Assembly (NCBI GenBank): GCA_009843635.1
Contig: VYDB01000010.1
Span: forward strand, 20,820-84,819
From: Gammaproteobacteria bacterium
Lineage (GTDB): Bacteria; Pseudomonadota; Gammaproteobacteria; Pseudomonadales; Azotimanducaceae
Reading direction: 5' to 3'
Length of the DNA: 64,000 nt
The notes beneath the pieces were generated by a model. It was not told the origin of the DNA. It saw only the letters and a program-made list of their open reading frames with translations, and searched no databases. Position 1 is the first letter of the stretch. Each line of letters opens with the position of its first letter. This document shows, in pieces, positions 49,851 through 59,100 of the stretch. The translations under genes were made by a program, and so were the position numbers.

Positions 49851-50471
49851 CTAGATTCGGTAGGTGGTTTCGGTCATGACGCGGGAGAGCGCGGTCATGG
49901 CCGCTTTCGCCGCTTGGGGGAACGGCGCGCCTCCCGATTCAAGGGCGGCGGCGCCGTGGCGGGCTTCCTCGGCGCGCATGCCGGTGATGATGGCGCGGCT
50001 GCGCTCGTCGTCCTCCGGCAGGGCTTGCAGGTGGCGGTCGAGGTGCTCGCAGACCTGATCCTCCGTGGCTTCGACAAAGCCCAGGCTCACCTTGTCTCCC
50101 GCTAGGCCCGCCAGTGCGCCGATGGCGTAGGAGGCGGCATAGAACAGGGGGTTGAGCCGGCTGGGTGACGCATCGAGTTCCCGCAGGCGTTCGGCGCACC
50201 ACGCCAAGTGGTCGGACTCCTCCTCGGCGGCACTCTTGAGCTTGGCCCGCACGCCGTCCTGCCGGGCGGTCAGGGCCTGGCCTTCGTAGAGCGCCTGGGC
50301 GCACACCTCGCCCGTGTGGTTCACTCGCATCAGGCCGCCGGCGTGGCGCCGCTCCGCGTCTTCGAGGGGCGCATCCGGCACTTCCGCGCCGGGGCTGGGC
50401 CGCCGGGCGCTTGTTCTCCCACTGAGGGTTCGCAGCGCCCGGTCGAACTGGCTGATGGCTTCGTCAATCAT
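49851..50471 (-). CDS. coq7: Ubiquinone biosynthesis hydroxylase Coq7
   Basis: A 206-residue di-iron monooxygenase that adds the last hydroxyl group in ubiquinone synthesis (demethoxyubiquinone to hydroxy form). The iron ligands sit in MRVNHTGEVCAQALYEGQAL, AAEEESDHLAWC, EATEDQVCEHLDRH and RAEEARHG, in the ferritin-like order E, ExxH, E, ExxH. It is convergent with the TonB receptor gene, 9 bp apart. The hinT-like gene follows on the same strand upstream with a 12-bp gap. Confidence 0.95.
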   Translation of the reverse strand: MIDEAISQFDRALRTLSGRTSARRPSPGAEVPDAPLEDAERRHAGGLMRVNHTGEVCAQALYEGQALTARQDGVRAKLKSAAEEESDHLAWCAERLRELDASPSRLNPLFYAASYAIGALAGLAGDKVSLGFVEATEDQVCEHLDRHLQALPEDDERSRAIITGMRAEEARHGAAALESGGAPFPQAAKAAMTALSRVMTETTYRI

Positions 50472-50483
50472 CGCCTAGCCAAG

Positions 50484-50864
50484 CTACCCCAGCATCCTTA
50501 GCTGACGGCCGCCCAGCAGATGCAGGTGGATGTGAAAGACCGTCTGGCCACCGCCGGCGTTGCAGTTCAGGATCAATCGATAGCCATCCTCGTCGATGCC
50601 GCGCGCCTCGGCCAGCGCTTGAGCCCGCAGCACCATCCGGCCCACAAGCCCGGCGTGGTCTTCGTCCAAGTCGTTCACCGTGGGGATGTGGGCCTTGGGC
50701 ACCACCAGCACATGGACGGGCGCTTGGGGGCTGATGTCGTTGAACGCGATCAGCTCATCGTCCTCGAAAACGAGGTCGGCGGGCAGTTCCTTGTTCACGA
50801 TCTTGCAGAATATGCAGTCGTCGGCCAATTCGTCGCTCCCGTGCGGCGCACGTTGCAGGGTCAT
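50484..50864 (-). CDS. hinT: HIT family purine-nucleoside phosphoramidase
   Basis: A 126-residue histidine-triad protein. DCIFCKIVNKELPADLVFEDD is the family N-terminus and the triad is in QTVFHIHLHLLGG. HinT hydrolyses adenosine phosphoramidates and lysyl-AMP in the cytosol. The start ATG 50864 is chosen on family length; a longer frame to 50987 crosses two hairpins and is not protein-like. Probably co-transcribed with coq7. Confidence 0.94.
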   Translation of the reverse strand: MTLQRAPHGSDELADDCIFCKIVNKELPADLVFEDDELIAFNDISPQAPVHVLVVPKAHIPTVNDLDEDHAGLVGRMVLRAQALAEARGIDEDGYRLILNCNAGGGQTVFHIHLHLLGGRQLRMLG

Positions 50865-50900
50865 GCGGACTGTAGCGGAAAACCGTTCTGAAGGTAACGG

Positions 50901-50948
50901 CGCACCCGCTTTGCGGGTGCGTTTGGAGTTTCGCTGACGCGAAACTCC
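50901..50948. repeat. Paired hairpins (REP-like) between hinT and a cNMP-binding gene
   Basis: CGCACCCGC-TTT-GCGGGTGCG at 50901-50921 (9-bp stem) is followed 3 bp later by GGAGTTTCGC-TGAC-GCGAAACTCC at 50925-50948 (10-bp stem). Two strong adjacent stems without T-runs look like a REP-type element or a rho-related stop for the upstream cNMP gene. Confidence 0.65.
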
Positions 50949-50988
50949 GCGCCTGTTGACTGGAATGGACTTCGTTTGGTCAGCCATG

Positions 50989-51879
50989 TCAGTTCTCCGC
51001 CATTGCCCAGGCGTCGAGACCCTTTTGGGCCAGGATGAAGGTGGCCAGCGCCCGCTCCTCGGGGCGTCCGCCGATGACTTGGTAGCGCTGCTTGGGATCC
51101 AGGGTGGTCATGGTTTGGCGGAGCTGGGCCAAGGCGCCGGGCTCGCCGATGTCGAGATCAATGCCCGCATCGGAGCACTCGACAAAGCGCACCACGCGGT
51201 CGAGCAAGAGCGCCACGAACCGGTCCTTGGGCAGCCGCAGCACCGCACCCGCCTCCAAGGCGCTGACCGTGGCGTTGCGGCGGCCGTTCATGATGAGTGC
51301 GTCCTCGCCGAAGAAGTCCCCCGGCACCAGTTGGGTCAGCGTGCGGCCATCACGGCGCACGGCAGCGCGGCCGGACTTCAGAACCAGGAAGTCGCTCGCC
51401 GGATCGCCTTCGGCGATCAGGTCATCGCCTGCCGCAAAGGGACGCTCATCAAGCTCGCTGAACAGCTTCTGCCACACCCCTGCGTCGAGGCGGCGCATGA
51501 GTGGCGAGCCGAGAAAGCGTTGCTCCCACGGCAGCAGCACTTCCTGCTTCGGCTGCAGGTCCGCCCGGCCCAGCAGCAGGGCCACCGAAGCAGTGTCCAC
51601 GTGCAGCAGGCGCACGGCGGAGAGCGTGCGGATGGCGGCGTGGCCGGGATAAAGCGGCGAGCGGGCGTCACGCGAGCGGTGGCCAACCACCGCGCCGGGC
51701 GAGAACAGCCGCACCCGGCCCTGGACCAAGTAGTAGCTGCCGCTGAGCGTTCGACCTTCCCGCAGCACCCAGCGGTTGGCCGGGATGCTGATGATCTGGG
51801 TGTGACGGGCGACGCCGGAAAGCTCAGCGGCGGCCAAGGCTTCGAAGGCCTCAAATCGCTTCAATAAGTGCTTAACCAT
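50989..51879 (-). CDS. Cyclic-nucleotide-binding domain protein (Crp-like, no clear DNA-binding end)
   Basis: A 296-residue protein with two cupin-type cNMP-binding domains: about 5-120 (LLKRFEAFEALAAAELSGVARHTQ, ANRWVLREGRTLSGSYYLVQGRVRLF) and 125-250 (DDLIAEGDPASDFLVLKSGRAAVRRDG, LVPGDFFGEDALIMNGRRNATVSALEAG). The second has the phosphate-binding cassette pattern with FFGEDAL. No helix-turn-helix is seen at the C-terminus, so it is probably a signal-binding partner rather than a transcription factor. ATG 51879 is preferred to the start eight codons earlier. Its ligand is unknown. Confidence 0.83.
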   Translation of the reverse strand: MVKHLLKRFEAFEALAAAELSGVARHTQIISIPANRWVLREGRTLSGSYYLVQGRVRLFSPGAVVGHRSRDARSPLYPGHAAIRTLSAVRLLHVDTASVALLLGRADLQPKQEVLLPWEQRFLGSPLMRRLDAGVWQKLFSELDERPFAAGDDLIAEGDPASDFLVLKSGRAAVRRDGRTLTQLVPGDFFGEDALIMNGRRNATVSALEAGAVLRLPKDRFVALLLDRVVRFVECSDAGIDLDIGEPGALAQLRQTMTTLDPKQRYQVIGGRPEERALATFILAQKGLDAWAMAEN

Positions 51880-51940
51880 GCAGCCAGCATGGCAGGCGCC
51901 CAAGCCGGCTGGAAGTCGTTATCGCTTAACGTTCCGTAAG

Positions 51941-53230
51941 CTAACCGCCCGCCTCTCTTGCTAGAGCTCGGTAACCGATGTCTGAGCGAAAACGGGCATC
52001 CTGCCAGCTTATTCGCCGAGCGCCCTGGTAGGCTTTCTCACAAGCTTCCGTGACGTTGCCGCCCAATCCGGTCACGCACAGAACGCGCCCACCGCTGGTC
52101 AACACCGCATCACCGTCCAGGTGGGTGCCGGCATGAAATACTCTGCAGTCCGGGCCTTCCGCGGCAGCAAGGCCGGTGATGGGATGGCCGGTCGCATACT
52201 TGCCCGGATAGCCCCCGGATGCCATGACCACGCCGAGGGCGGCGCGCTCGTCCCAGCGCAACGCCTGGCTCCCAAGCTCCCCGTCCAGGGCCGCGCCGCA
52301 CAGCGCCGCCAAGTCCGACTTCAGGCGCATCATAACCGGCTGCGCCTCCGGGTCGCCAAAGCGGCAGTTGAACTCGATGACCTTCGGCGAACCATCCGCC
52401 GCGATCATCAGGCCCGCATAGAGAAAGCCCAGATAGGGTGCGCCTTCCGCCGCCATGCCCTTGAGGGTGGGTCTTATGATCTCGTCCATGATGCGGGCAT
52501 GAACCGTATCGCTGACCACCGGCGCCGGGGAGTAGGCGCCCATGCCGCCGGTGTTCGGGCCCGCATCGCCATCGAAGGCGGCCTTGTGGTCTTGGGAGCT
52601 GGCGAAGGGCAGGGCGGTGCGGCCATCGCAGAGGGCGATGAAGCTGGCCTCCTCGCCTTGGAGGAACTCCTCCACCACTACGCAGCGCCCGGCATCGCCG
52701 AATGCCGCTCCGGACAGCATGGAATCGAGCGCCGCCTCGGCTTCGGCCAACTCCTGCGCGATGACCACGCCCTTTCCAGCGGCCAGACCGTCGGCCTTAA
52801 CGACCAAGGGCAGGGGACATTCACGCACATAGGCCTTGGCGCCCGCCAGCGCCGTGAAGGTCTGCGAAGCCGCCGTGGGGATGTTCCATCGCTGCAAAAA
52901 CGCCTTGGTGTAGGCCTTGGAACCCTCCAATCGGGCGGCCTTGCGACTCGGCCCGAAGCAGCGCAGGCCGCGTTCGGCGAAGTAGTCGGCAAAACCATCG
53001 ACCAAGGGCGCCTCCGGGCCGACGATCGTGAGATCGATCCCCTCGCGCTCGGCAAACGCCGCCAAGCCGGCAAAGTCATCCACCGCAATGGGCACGTTCT
53101 CGACGTTGGCTTCAAGCGCCGTGCCCGCATTGCCCGGCGCCACGTACACCTGCGAGACCGACGCCCCCAAGCTGGCCCGCCATGCCAACGCATGCTCGCG
53201 GCCGCCATTGCCCGTCACCAGAACCTTCAT
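51941..53230 (-). CDS. purD: Phosphoribosylamine-glycine ligase
   Basis: A 429-residue ATP-grasp enzyme of purine synthesis that makes glycinamide ribonucleotide. MKVLVTGNGGREHALAW fixes the start at ATG 53230. YVAPGNAGT, VVGPEAPLVDG-type IVGPEAPLVDGFADYF, PLVVKADGLAAGKGVVIA, DHKAAFDGDAGPNTGGMGAYSPAP and EFNCRFGDPEAQPVM are all present. purH often precedes it in gammaproteobacteria; here its ATG overlaps the stop of an AAA ATPase gene by 4 bp, so an unrelated gene has been joined to its front. Confidence 0.97.
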   Translation of the reverse strand: MKVLVTGNGGREHALAWRASLGASVSQVYVAPGNAGTALEANVENVPIAVDDFAGLAAFAEREGIDLTIVGPEAPLVDGFADYFAERGLRCFGPSRKAARLEGSKAYTKAFLQRWNIPTAASQTFTALAGAKAYVRECPLPLVVKADGLAAGKGVVIAQELAEAEAALDSMLSGAAFGDAGRCVVVEEFLQGEEASFIALCDGRTALPFASSQDHKAAFDGDAGPNTGGMGAYSPAPVVSDTVHARIMDEIIRPTLKGMAAEGAPYLGFLYAGLMIAADGSPKVIEFNCRFGDPEAQPVMMRLKSDLAALCGAALDGELGSQALRWDERAALGVVMASGGYPGKYATGHPITGLAAAEGPDCRVFHAGTHLDGDAVLTSGGRVLCVTGLGGNVTEACEKAYQGARRISWQDARFRSDIGYRALAREAGG

Positions 53231-54495
53231 GACCGAGCTAGTTGGATGCCGAGGCCCTCGCACCGATCCAGGATGAATTCCGTCATCGAGGGGATTGGGG
53301 AAATGCAGAGGTCGCGCTCGTCAAGGGAGACCAGGCCGGACTTGAGCATTGCATCGAAGCAGTCGCTGTCCGTCGGGAAGGTGTTGCGCACGCGCTCTCT
53401 CGCCCTCGCGCTCAGGCGCTCGTCAATCGCTTCGCCAGCCAAGTCAGTTGCCGCCCAGAGATCGAGCGCCCCGCCGTCCGCCAGGCACCCATGCAACCTC
53501 CCAGCCACCTCCAACGGGACACCGCTGTTGCTCAGCCTGTCCAAGTAGTAGGCCTCGCGCAACTCGCGGCCCTTGGCCAATGTGTCCTCCAAGCTGGCCG
53601 ATGCAAGGGATGGCGCATCCTGTTCCGCAAGCGAGGCCCACACGGCTTGGAGGTAGCACTGCAGGTGCCGGGGCCATAGGTCCGATGCCTCCGCAATGTT
53701 CTCCGCCCAGACCTTAACTTCTTCGTCAGGGGCATCCACGCCCCATTGCCTTGAGAGGGCCAATGTGCGCCTCGCGCAGTCAACCGCTTCACTAGCGGCC
53801 AGCCTGCCCAAGCGAATGCGGCAACTTGGGCTCACGCGGGATATTCCGGCGTCAGCGAGCCGGGCGGGCGACGTTGACAGGCCTGCGCAAACCAGGAGCA
53901 CAGGGAGCTTGCCTTGGGTGTGAAGGTCCGCCAGCAATGTCGCAGCGCCGCTGCCCGCCTGCAGGTTTTGCACCTCGTCAACAAACACCACCGCAGATCG
54001 AATGCGGGACAGACGTTCGGGGGCGCACCGCTCCGCGATCATGGCAGCGTCGAGCGCCGCCTGCGGCGCCACGCTTTCGCTGGTGACGCGCTTCCCGCTC
54101 ATCACGCCCCCCACACCGCCGGTTACGGCTGTCTCCTTGCGCCTTGTGGTGCGCGCCTCCTCGTTCGGGACGCCGGACATTGCCGAAAGAAGGGCATGGT
54201 AAACCCCCATGACGGTCTCATCCGATGGCACGTTTTCGCGGATGACGGTGAGAACGCCTGCCGCACTTAAGCGCCTGGCCAGTTCGTGGACCAAGGCCGT
54301 CTTCCCCGCGCCTGGCGCTCCCTCTATGACGAAGGTTTGGCCTCTCGCCCCATCGGGCGGCAAGTTGCCGGCCGCCCGGACGATGCGCTTGATCTCCTCC
54401 CCGCGCCCGGAGAACACCAGTGGGTCGCTACGCTCCCCGGAGGACGCAAGCCGACTGAGCTTCTCCTGAAGGGATTCCGGTGACCGTGCAGCCAT
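53227..54495 (-). CDS. AAA ATPase, tandem copy 1
   Basis: A 422-residue P-loop ATPase. After a short N-terminal helix, LVFSGRGEEIKRIVRAAGNLPPD precedes Walker A VIEGAPGAGKTALVHEL (K about 63). Walker B is VVFVDEVQNLQAG and the sensor 1 region is LPVLLVCAGLSTS. This is the layout of the AAA_16/AAA_22 group near TniB, ExeA and ORC/Cdc6. The C-terminus (MLKSGLVSLDERDLCISPIPS) is winged-helix-like. No transposase, effector or protease is fused. It pairs with an almost identical gene 1505 bp upstream, and its stop overlaps the purD start as ATGA. Function unknown. Confidence 0.8.
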   Translation of the reverse strand: MAARSPESLQEKLSRLASSGERSDPLVFSGRGEEIKRIVRAAGNLPPDGARGQTFVIEGAPGAGKTALVHELARRLSAAGVLTVIRENVPSDETVMGVYHALLSAMSGVPNEEARTTRRKETAVTGGVGGVMSGKRVTSESVAPQAALDAAMIAERCAPERLSRIRSAVVFVDEVQNLQAGSGAATLLADLHTQGKLPVLLVCAGLSTSPARLADAGISRVSPSCRIRLGRLAASEAVDCARRTLALSRQWGVDAPDEEVKVWAENIAEASDLWPRHLQCYLQAVWASLAEQDAPSLASASLEDTLAKGRELREAYYLDRLSNSGVPLEVAGRLHGCLADGGALDLWAATDLAGEAIDERLSARARERVRNTFPTDSDCFDAMLKSGLVSLDERDLCISPIPSMTEFILDRCEGLGIQLARS

Positions 54496-56082
54496 TGAAG
54501 GACTTCTCCGATGCGCCAGCGCAATGCGACTCTAGCACATGGCGACTTCCCTTTGTCTTCCGGCCATTGGCTCGGCTCAATAGGAGCCGCCGTCGCCGGG
54601 CAAGCGGAGTTACCTTCGCGGAGAAACCGAGCCACCTGCAAGCAGAGCCCAGATCATCATTCAATAGCGGTTAGAGTCCCTTGCTGACGACCAAAAGGAA
54701 CTTGCCGGGCCAATCAGGGTGCCGGCGATTCGCCCCGCCGGTGGAGTTGGATGCCGAGGCCCTCGCACCGATCCAAGACGAAGTCCGTCATTGAGGGGAT
54801 TGGGGAAATGCAGAGGTCGCGCTCGTCAAGGGAAACCAGCCCGGACTTGAGCATCGCATTGAAGCAGTGGCTGTCCGCCGGGAAGGCGCTGCGCGCGATC
54901 TCTCTGGCCCTCGGGCTCAGGCGCTCGTCAATCGTTTCACCAACCAACAATGTGGCTTCCAAGAGATCGAGCACCCCGCCGTCCGCCAGGCGCAAATGCA
55001 ACGTCCCCGCCACCTCCAGTGGGACGCCGCCGTTGCGCAGCCGCTCCAAGTAGTAGGCCTCACGCAACTCGCGGCCTCTTGCCAACGCTTCCGCTAGGCT
55101 GGCAGCGGCCAAGGATGGCGCATCCTGATCCGCAAGCACGCCCCACACGGCCTGGAGGTAGCAGTGCAGGTGACGGGGCCAGTGGTCCGATGCCTCGGCA
55201 ATGGCCTGCGCCCAAACCTTCATCTCATCGTCAGGGACATCCACGCCCCATTGCCTCGAGAGGGCCAAGGTGCGCTCCGCGCAGTCAATCGCTTCATCGG
55301 CGGCCAGTCCGCCCAGGCGGATGTGACGAGTCGCGCCCAGGCGGGATATTCCAGCATCAGCCAGCCGAGCGGACGACGTTGACAGGCCGGCGCATACCAA
55401 GAGCACGGGCAGCTTGCCTTGGGTGTGGAGGTCCTCCAGCAGTTTCGCGGCACCGCTGCCGGCCTGCAGGTTTTGCACTTCGTCAACAAACACCACCACG
55501 GGTTGGGCGCTCGACAGGCGTTCGGGGGAACACTGCTCCGCGATCATGGCGGTGTCCAGCGTCACCAGCGGCGCCACGCTCTCGCTGCTGACGCGTTTCC
55601 CGCTCATCACGCCCCCCACTCCGCCGGCAACTGCGGTTCCTTTGCTCCTTGTGGTGCGGGCCTCTTCAGGTGGGATGCCGGAGACCACTGACAAGAGGGT
55701 GCGGTAAACCGCCATGACGCTCTCGTCCGACGGCACCTTTTCGCGGATGACAGTGGACGACCCTACCGCACTCAAACGTCTGGCCAATTCCCGGATCAGC
55801 GCAGTCTTCCCAGCGCCTGGCGCACCCTCAACGACGAAGGTTTGGCCGCTCGCCCCATCGGGTGGCAAGTTGCCGGCCGCCCGGACGATGCGCTTGATCT
55901 CCTCCCCGCGCCCGGAGAAAACCAGCGGGTCGCCACGCTCCCCGGCGTCTGCAAGGCGGCTCAGCCTCTCCTGCAGGGATTCCTGTGACCTCGCAGCCAT
56001 TGAACAGCTACTCCGATGCGCCAGCGCAAAGCGACTCTGGCACATGGTGACATGCCTTCGTCCTCGAGCCACTGGCTCGGCT
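53241..56082. repeat. Tandem duplication, period 1505 bp, covering two ATPase genes
   Basis: Copy 1 runs from about 53241 to 54577 and copy 2 from about 54746 to 56082. Landmarks (gene starts 54495 and 56000, the ATGCCGAGGCCCTCGCACCG block near each end, and CTCGGCT upstream) are all 1505 bp apart. A 163-168-bp spacer separates the copies and shows no repeat of its own. Confidence 0.85.
54714..56000 (-). CDS. AAA ATPase, tandem copy 2
   Basis: A 428-residue paralogue of the gene at 53227. ATG 56000 matches the copy 1 start; a longer frame adds 34 residues that have no counterpart. Walker A is VVEGAPGAGKTALIREL, Walker B is VVFVDEVQNLQAG, and the winged-helix-like end is the same, with an added tail (HRRGESPAP). 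Differences are spread over the whole length, and the two stay in register without internal gaps for about 1340 bp, so duplication was followed by divergence under selection. The upstream 80 bp are also shared. Function unknown. Confidence 0.8.
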   Translation of the reverse strand: MAARSQESLQERLSRLADAGERGDPLVFSGRGEEIKRIVRAAGNLPPDGASGQTFVVEGAPGAGKTALIRELARRLSAVGSSTVIREKVPSDESVMAVYRTLLSVVSGIPPEEARTTRSKGTAVAGGVGGVMSGKRVSSESVAPLVTLDTAMIAEQCSPERLSSAQPVVVFVDEVQNLQAGSGAAKLLEDLHTQGKLPVLLVCAGLSTSSARLADAGISRLGATRHIRLGGLAADEAIDCAERTLALSRQWGVDVPDDEMKVWAQAIAEASDHWPRHLHCYLQAVWGVLADQDAPSLAAASLAEALARGRELREAYYLERLRNGGVPLEVAGTLHLRLADGGVLDLLEATLLVGETIDERLSPRAREIARSAFPADSHCFNAMLKSGLVSLDERDLCISPIPSMTDFVLDRCEGLGIQLHRRGESPAP

Positions 56083-56123
56083 GGACTGCTCTCGGCTCCC
56101 ATTGCCCGCCGCCGGAACCTTCA

Positions 56124-59100
56124 TCAGCGCCTGCCCGACGACAGGTTGGTGAGGTGCCCGGTGGGGCTTTCCAGCAGGCTCTGGACCAGCACGCCTTGTT
56201 CGGCGGAGACCGAGAGCCGCCACTTGCCACTGCCGTCCCCCAGCGGATGCCGGGCCCAATAGCCGCTGTACGTCTCATCTATCCACGGGTTTTCGCCGCT
56301 CTCCAAAGCGCGCATGTAGCCCCCCGAGACGAGCCCGGCCTCCAGTTCCGCCGCGTCCAGCGTGAGCGCCGCGCCCGCGGGCACGGTGATCCAGGCCGCG
56401 CCCCGGTTCGGCGGCGCCCCGCCGTAGTCGTCGGCTCCGACAACCGACACCTCGACGGCCCGCCGCGTCGGGTTCACCAAGCGCAGCCGGCTCAACTGCC
56501 GGTGGTTGCTGCCGGGGTTGAAGAACGGCGCCCAGTGGCGCCCGCCCTCGAACGCCGCGACATCGTGGATGGCCGTCAGGAAGCCGTCCTCGGAGCGCAC
56601 GTAGGCCAGCACGCCGATGTCCAGGTCGCTGGCCAGCTCAAGCCGCCAGCCGCCCTCCCCGGCGCCCGCGCTCCCGGAAAGGCCCTTGGCCGCGTTGCCG
56701 AACTCCAGGTCCGAGGAGTTGAAGTGCGCCGCCGCGCCCGCAGCCAAGGACAGCTCCAGCGGCTCGTAAGCGGTCCCTGCGTCGTCGAACGCCTCGATGC
56801 GCACCGTGCCGGCGCGGCCCGAACGGTTCAGCACCCGCACGAACCCCTCCCGGCCGTTCGCCTCCTGGTCCGAGGCGGCGGGCAGCAGCGGCACGTGGTG
56901 CCTGCCGCCCGCGTCCGGCGGCCGCGGCCCCGAGGAGAGGTTGCTCAAGTGGCCCGTCATGACGCTCTCCAGCAGGCTCATCGCCACGATGGGCGCCCCG
57001 GACTCGACCTCCAGGCGCCATTTGCCCTCGCCGTCGCCGAGCGCGCCTTCCAGATCCACGTCCCCGAATTCCAACTGCGCCGCACCGAACTCCCGGGCGC
57101 CGCCCGCCGGGACCGTGAAGCGCACCGGGCCGCCCGGCGACGCCCCCGCGTCGTCGACGCCCCGCACGGTCACCGCCGCCGCCTCCCGGCCCGGGTTGAC
57201 CACCCGCAGCCGGCTCGCCTGCAGGTCGTTGCTGGCCGGGTTGAACGTGGCGATGCGGCGCACGTCCCCCTCCGCCGGGGCGGCTCCGTGCATGGCGGTC
57301 ACGAAGCCGTCCGCAGTGCGCACGTAGGCCAACGCCTCGATGTCCAGGTCCGTATCGAACTCCAGGCGCCAGTCGCCCTCGCCCATGCCGACGCCCTCGG
57401 GGAGGCCCTTCGCCTCGTTGCCTTCCTCCAGGTCGCCGGAGTTGAAGTGCGCCGCGCCGTTGGCCCGCAGCCGCAGCGAGACCGGGCCGCGCCGGGCGCC
57501 CGCATCGTCGATCGCGGTGATGCGGACGTCGCCCGCCCGCCCCGAGCGGTTGACCAGCCGCACGAAGCCCACCCGCCCGGAGTTCGAACCCGACAGGAAC
57601 AGCGGCACCGAGGGCGCGCGCACCGTCACCGAGAAGCGCCGCGTCATCGTCTCGCCGTCCGGCGACTTCGCCGTGACCGTCACCTCCGCGCTGCCCGCGG
57701 CGCCGGGCGTGACGGTGAGTTCGCCGTCCTCGACGGAGACCTCCGCCACCGCCCCGTGGCTCGACTCCGCCGCGTACTCCGCGAAGCCGAGGAAGTACGA
57801 GAACACGCCCGCCAAGTCGATGCTCTCCGGGCCGCGGCCAAGCGTCAGCGACCGGTCCTCGATGCCATACAACACCAAGGGCGGCCCCGGTTCCACCCTG
57901 AAGCCGGAGTAGCCGTAACGGTAGTCGATGGTGAACTGGAGGTCGCCGACGTTGATGACGGGGCCTCCTTGGTCCACGTCGCCAGCCTTCCCGGGCCACT
58001 GGATGCCGCCAACGCGCACGGTGACCGGGCCGTCGCCGTCCGGGGAGACCGCGGCGCCGCCAGAGTGCGCCCAGCCGGGTTCAAGGTGCTGCCATTCCGG
58101 CGACCAGCCGCCCACGGCGGACAGCGAGCCGCCGGAGGCGGACAGCTGCCCCTGCACAAGGAACGGCGCTTCCGGGGACAGACGCAGCCCGACCGCGACC
58201 GGCCTGCCAGCCTCCGACGGCGCTTGCTCCGGCAGCAGCGCCGGGGTCGGCGCAAACGCGAACGGCGCCCCCGGATTGCCCTCCAGGTGCAGCCCCCGCA
58301 GTTCCTGCCCGGTGAATGTGCTCGGGGGAATGCGCCACAGCCCGTTCCTCTCCAGGTCCAGAACCCGGAGGCTCGGCATGCCGTCGAGAGCGCCCGGCTC
58401 CAGCGACGTGATCCCGGCGCCCACCAGGTACAGCCGCAAAAGGCTGTCGAGGCCGTCGAACGTGCCCGCCCGAAGCGCGCCCAGGCCGTTCCACCGCAGG
58501 TAGAGCTCTTCCAAGGACCCGAGGTCCGCGAACAGGCCGGGGGGCAGGTTCCGCAGCCGGTTGTTTTGCACGTTCAGCTTCTCCAAGCTGTGCAATCCCG
58601 AGAAGGTGCCCGGCTCAAGGGCGGTGAGCCGGTTGGTCCAAAGGCTCAGATCCTCAAGCTCGCCCAAGCCCTCGAACAGGCCCGCCGGCAGCCGCGTGAG
58701 GCGGTTGTTCCACAGATCGATTTGCGTCAGCTTGCTTAGGTCCGCGAACAGGCCGGCTGGCAGCGTGTCCAGCCGGTTGAACGACAGATCCACCCGACGC
58801 AGCTCCGCCAAGCCTTCCAAAGCGCCCGGCGCCACCGACCGAAGCTCATTTTCAGTCAGGAACAGAACTTGCAGCCTCGGCAGGCCGCTGACCACGCCTG
58901 CGTCCAAACGCCCCGCCTCGTGCCTGTAGATGACCAGCACCCGCAAGCTGTCCAGTCCCGAGAACGCACCCGGCTCGAACCTCGTGACCTGCGGACGGAC
59001 ACCTTCCGCACTAAACCCTCCCACGCTGTTAACCCACAGATGGATCAGGCCCGGCATCCCCTCGAAGTTTCCCGCCCGGAACGCGCCGATGCGGTGCCCG

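Noticed and set aside
53231..53263. 11-codon extension of purD
   Set aside because: MKVLVTGNGGREHALAW is the universal PurD start, so ATG 53230 is correct.
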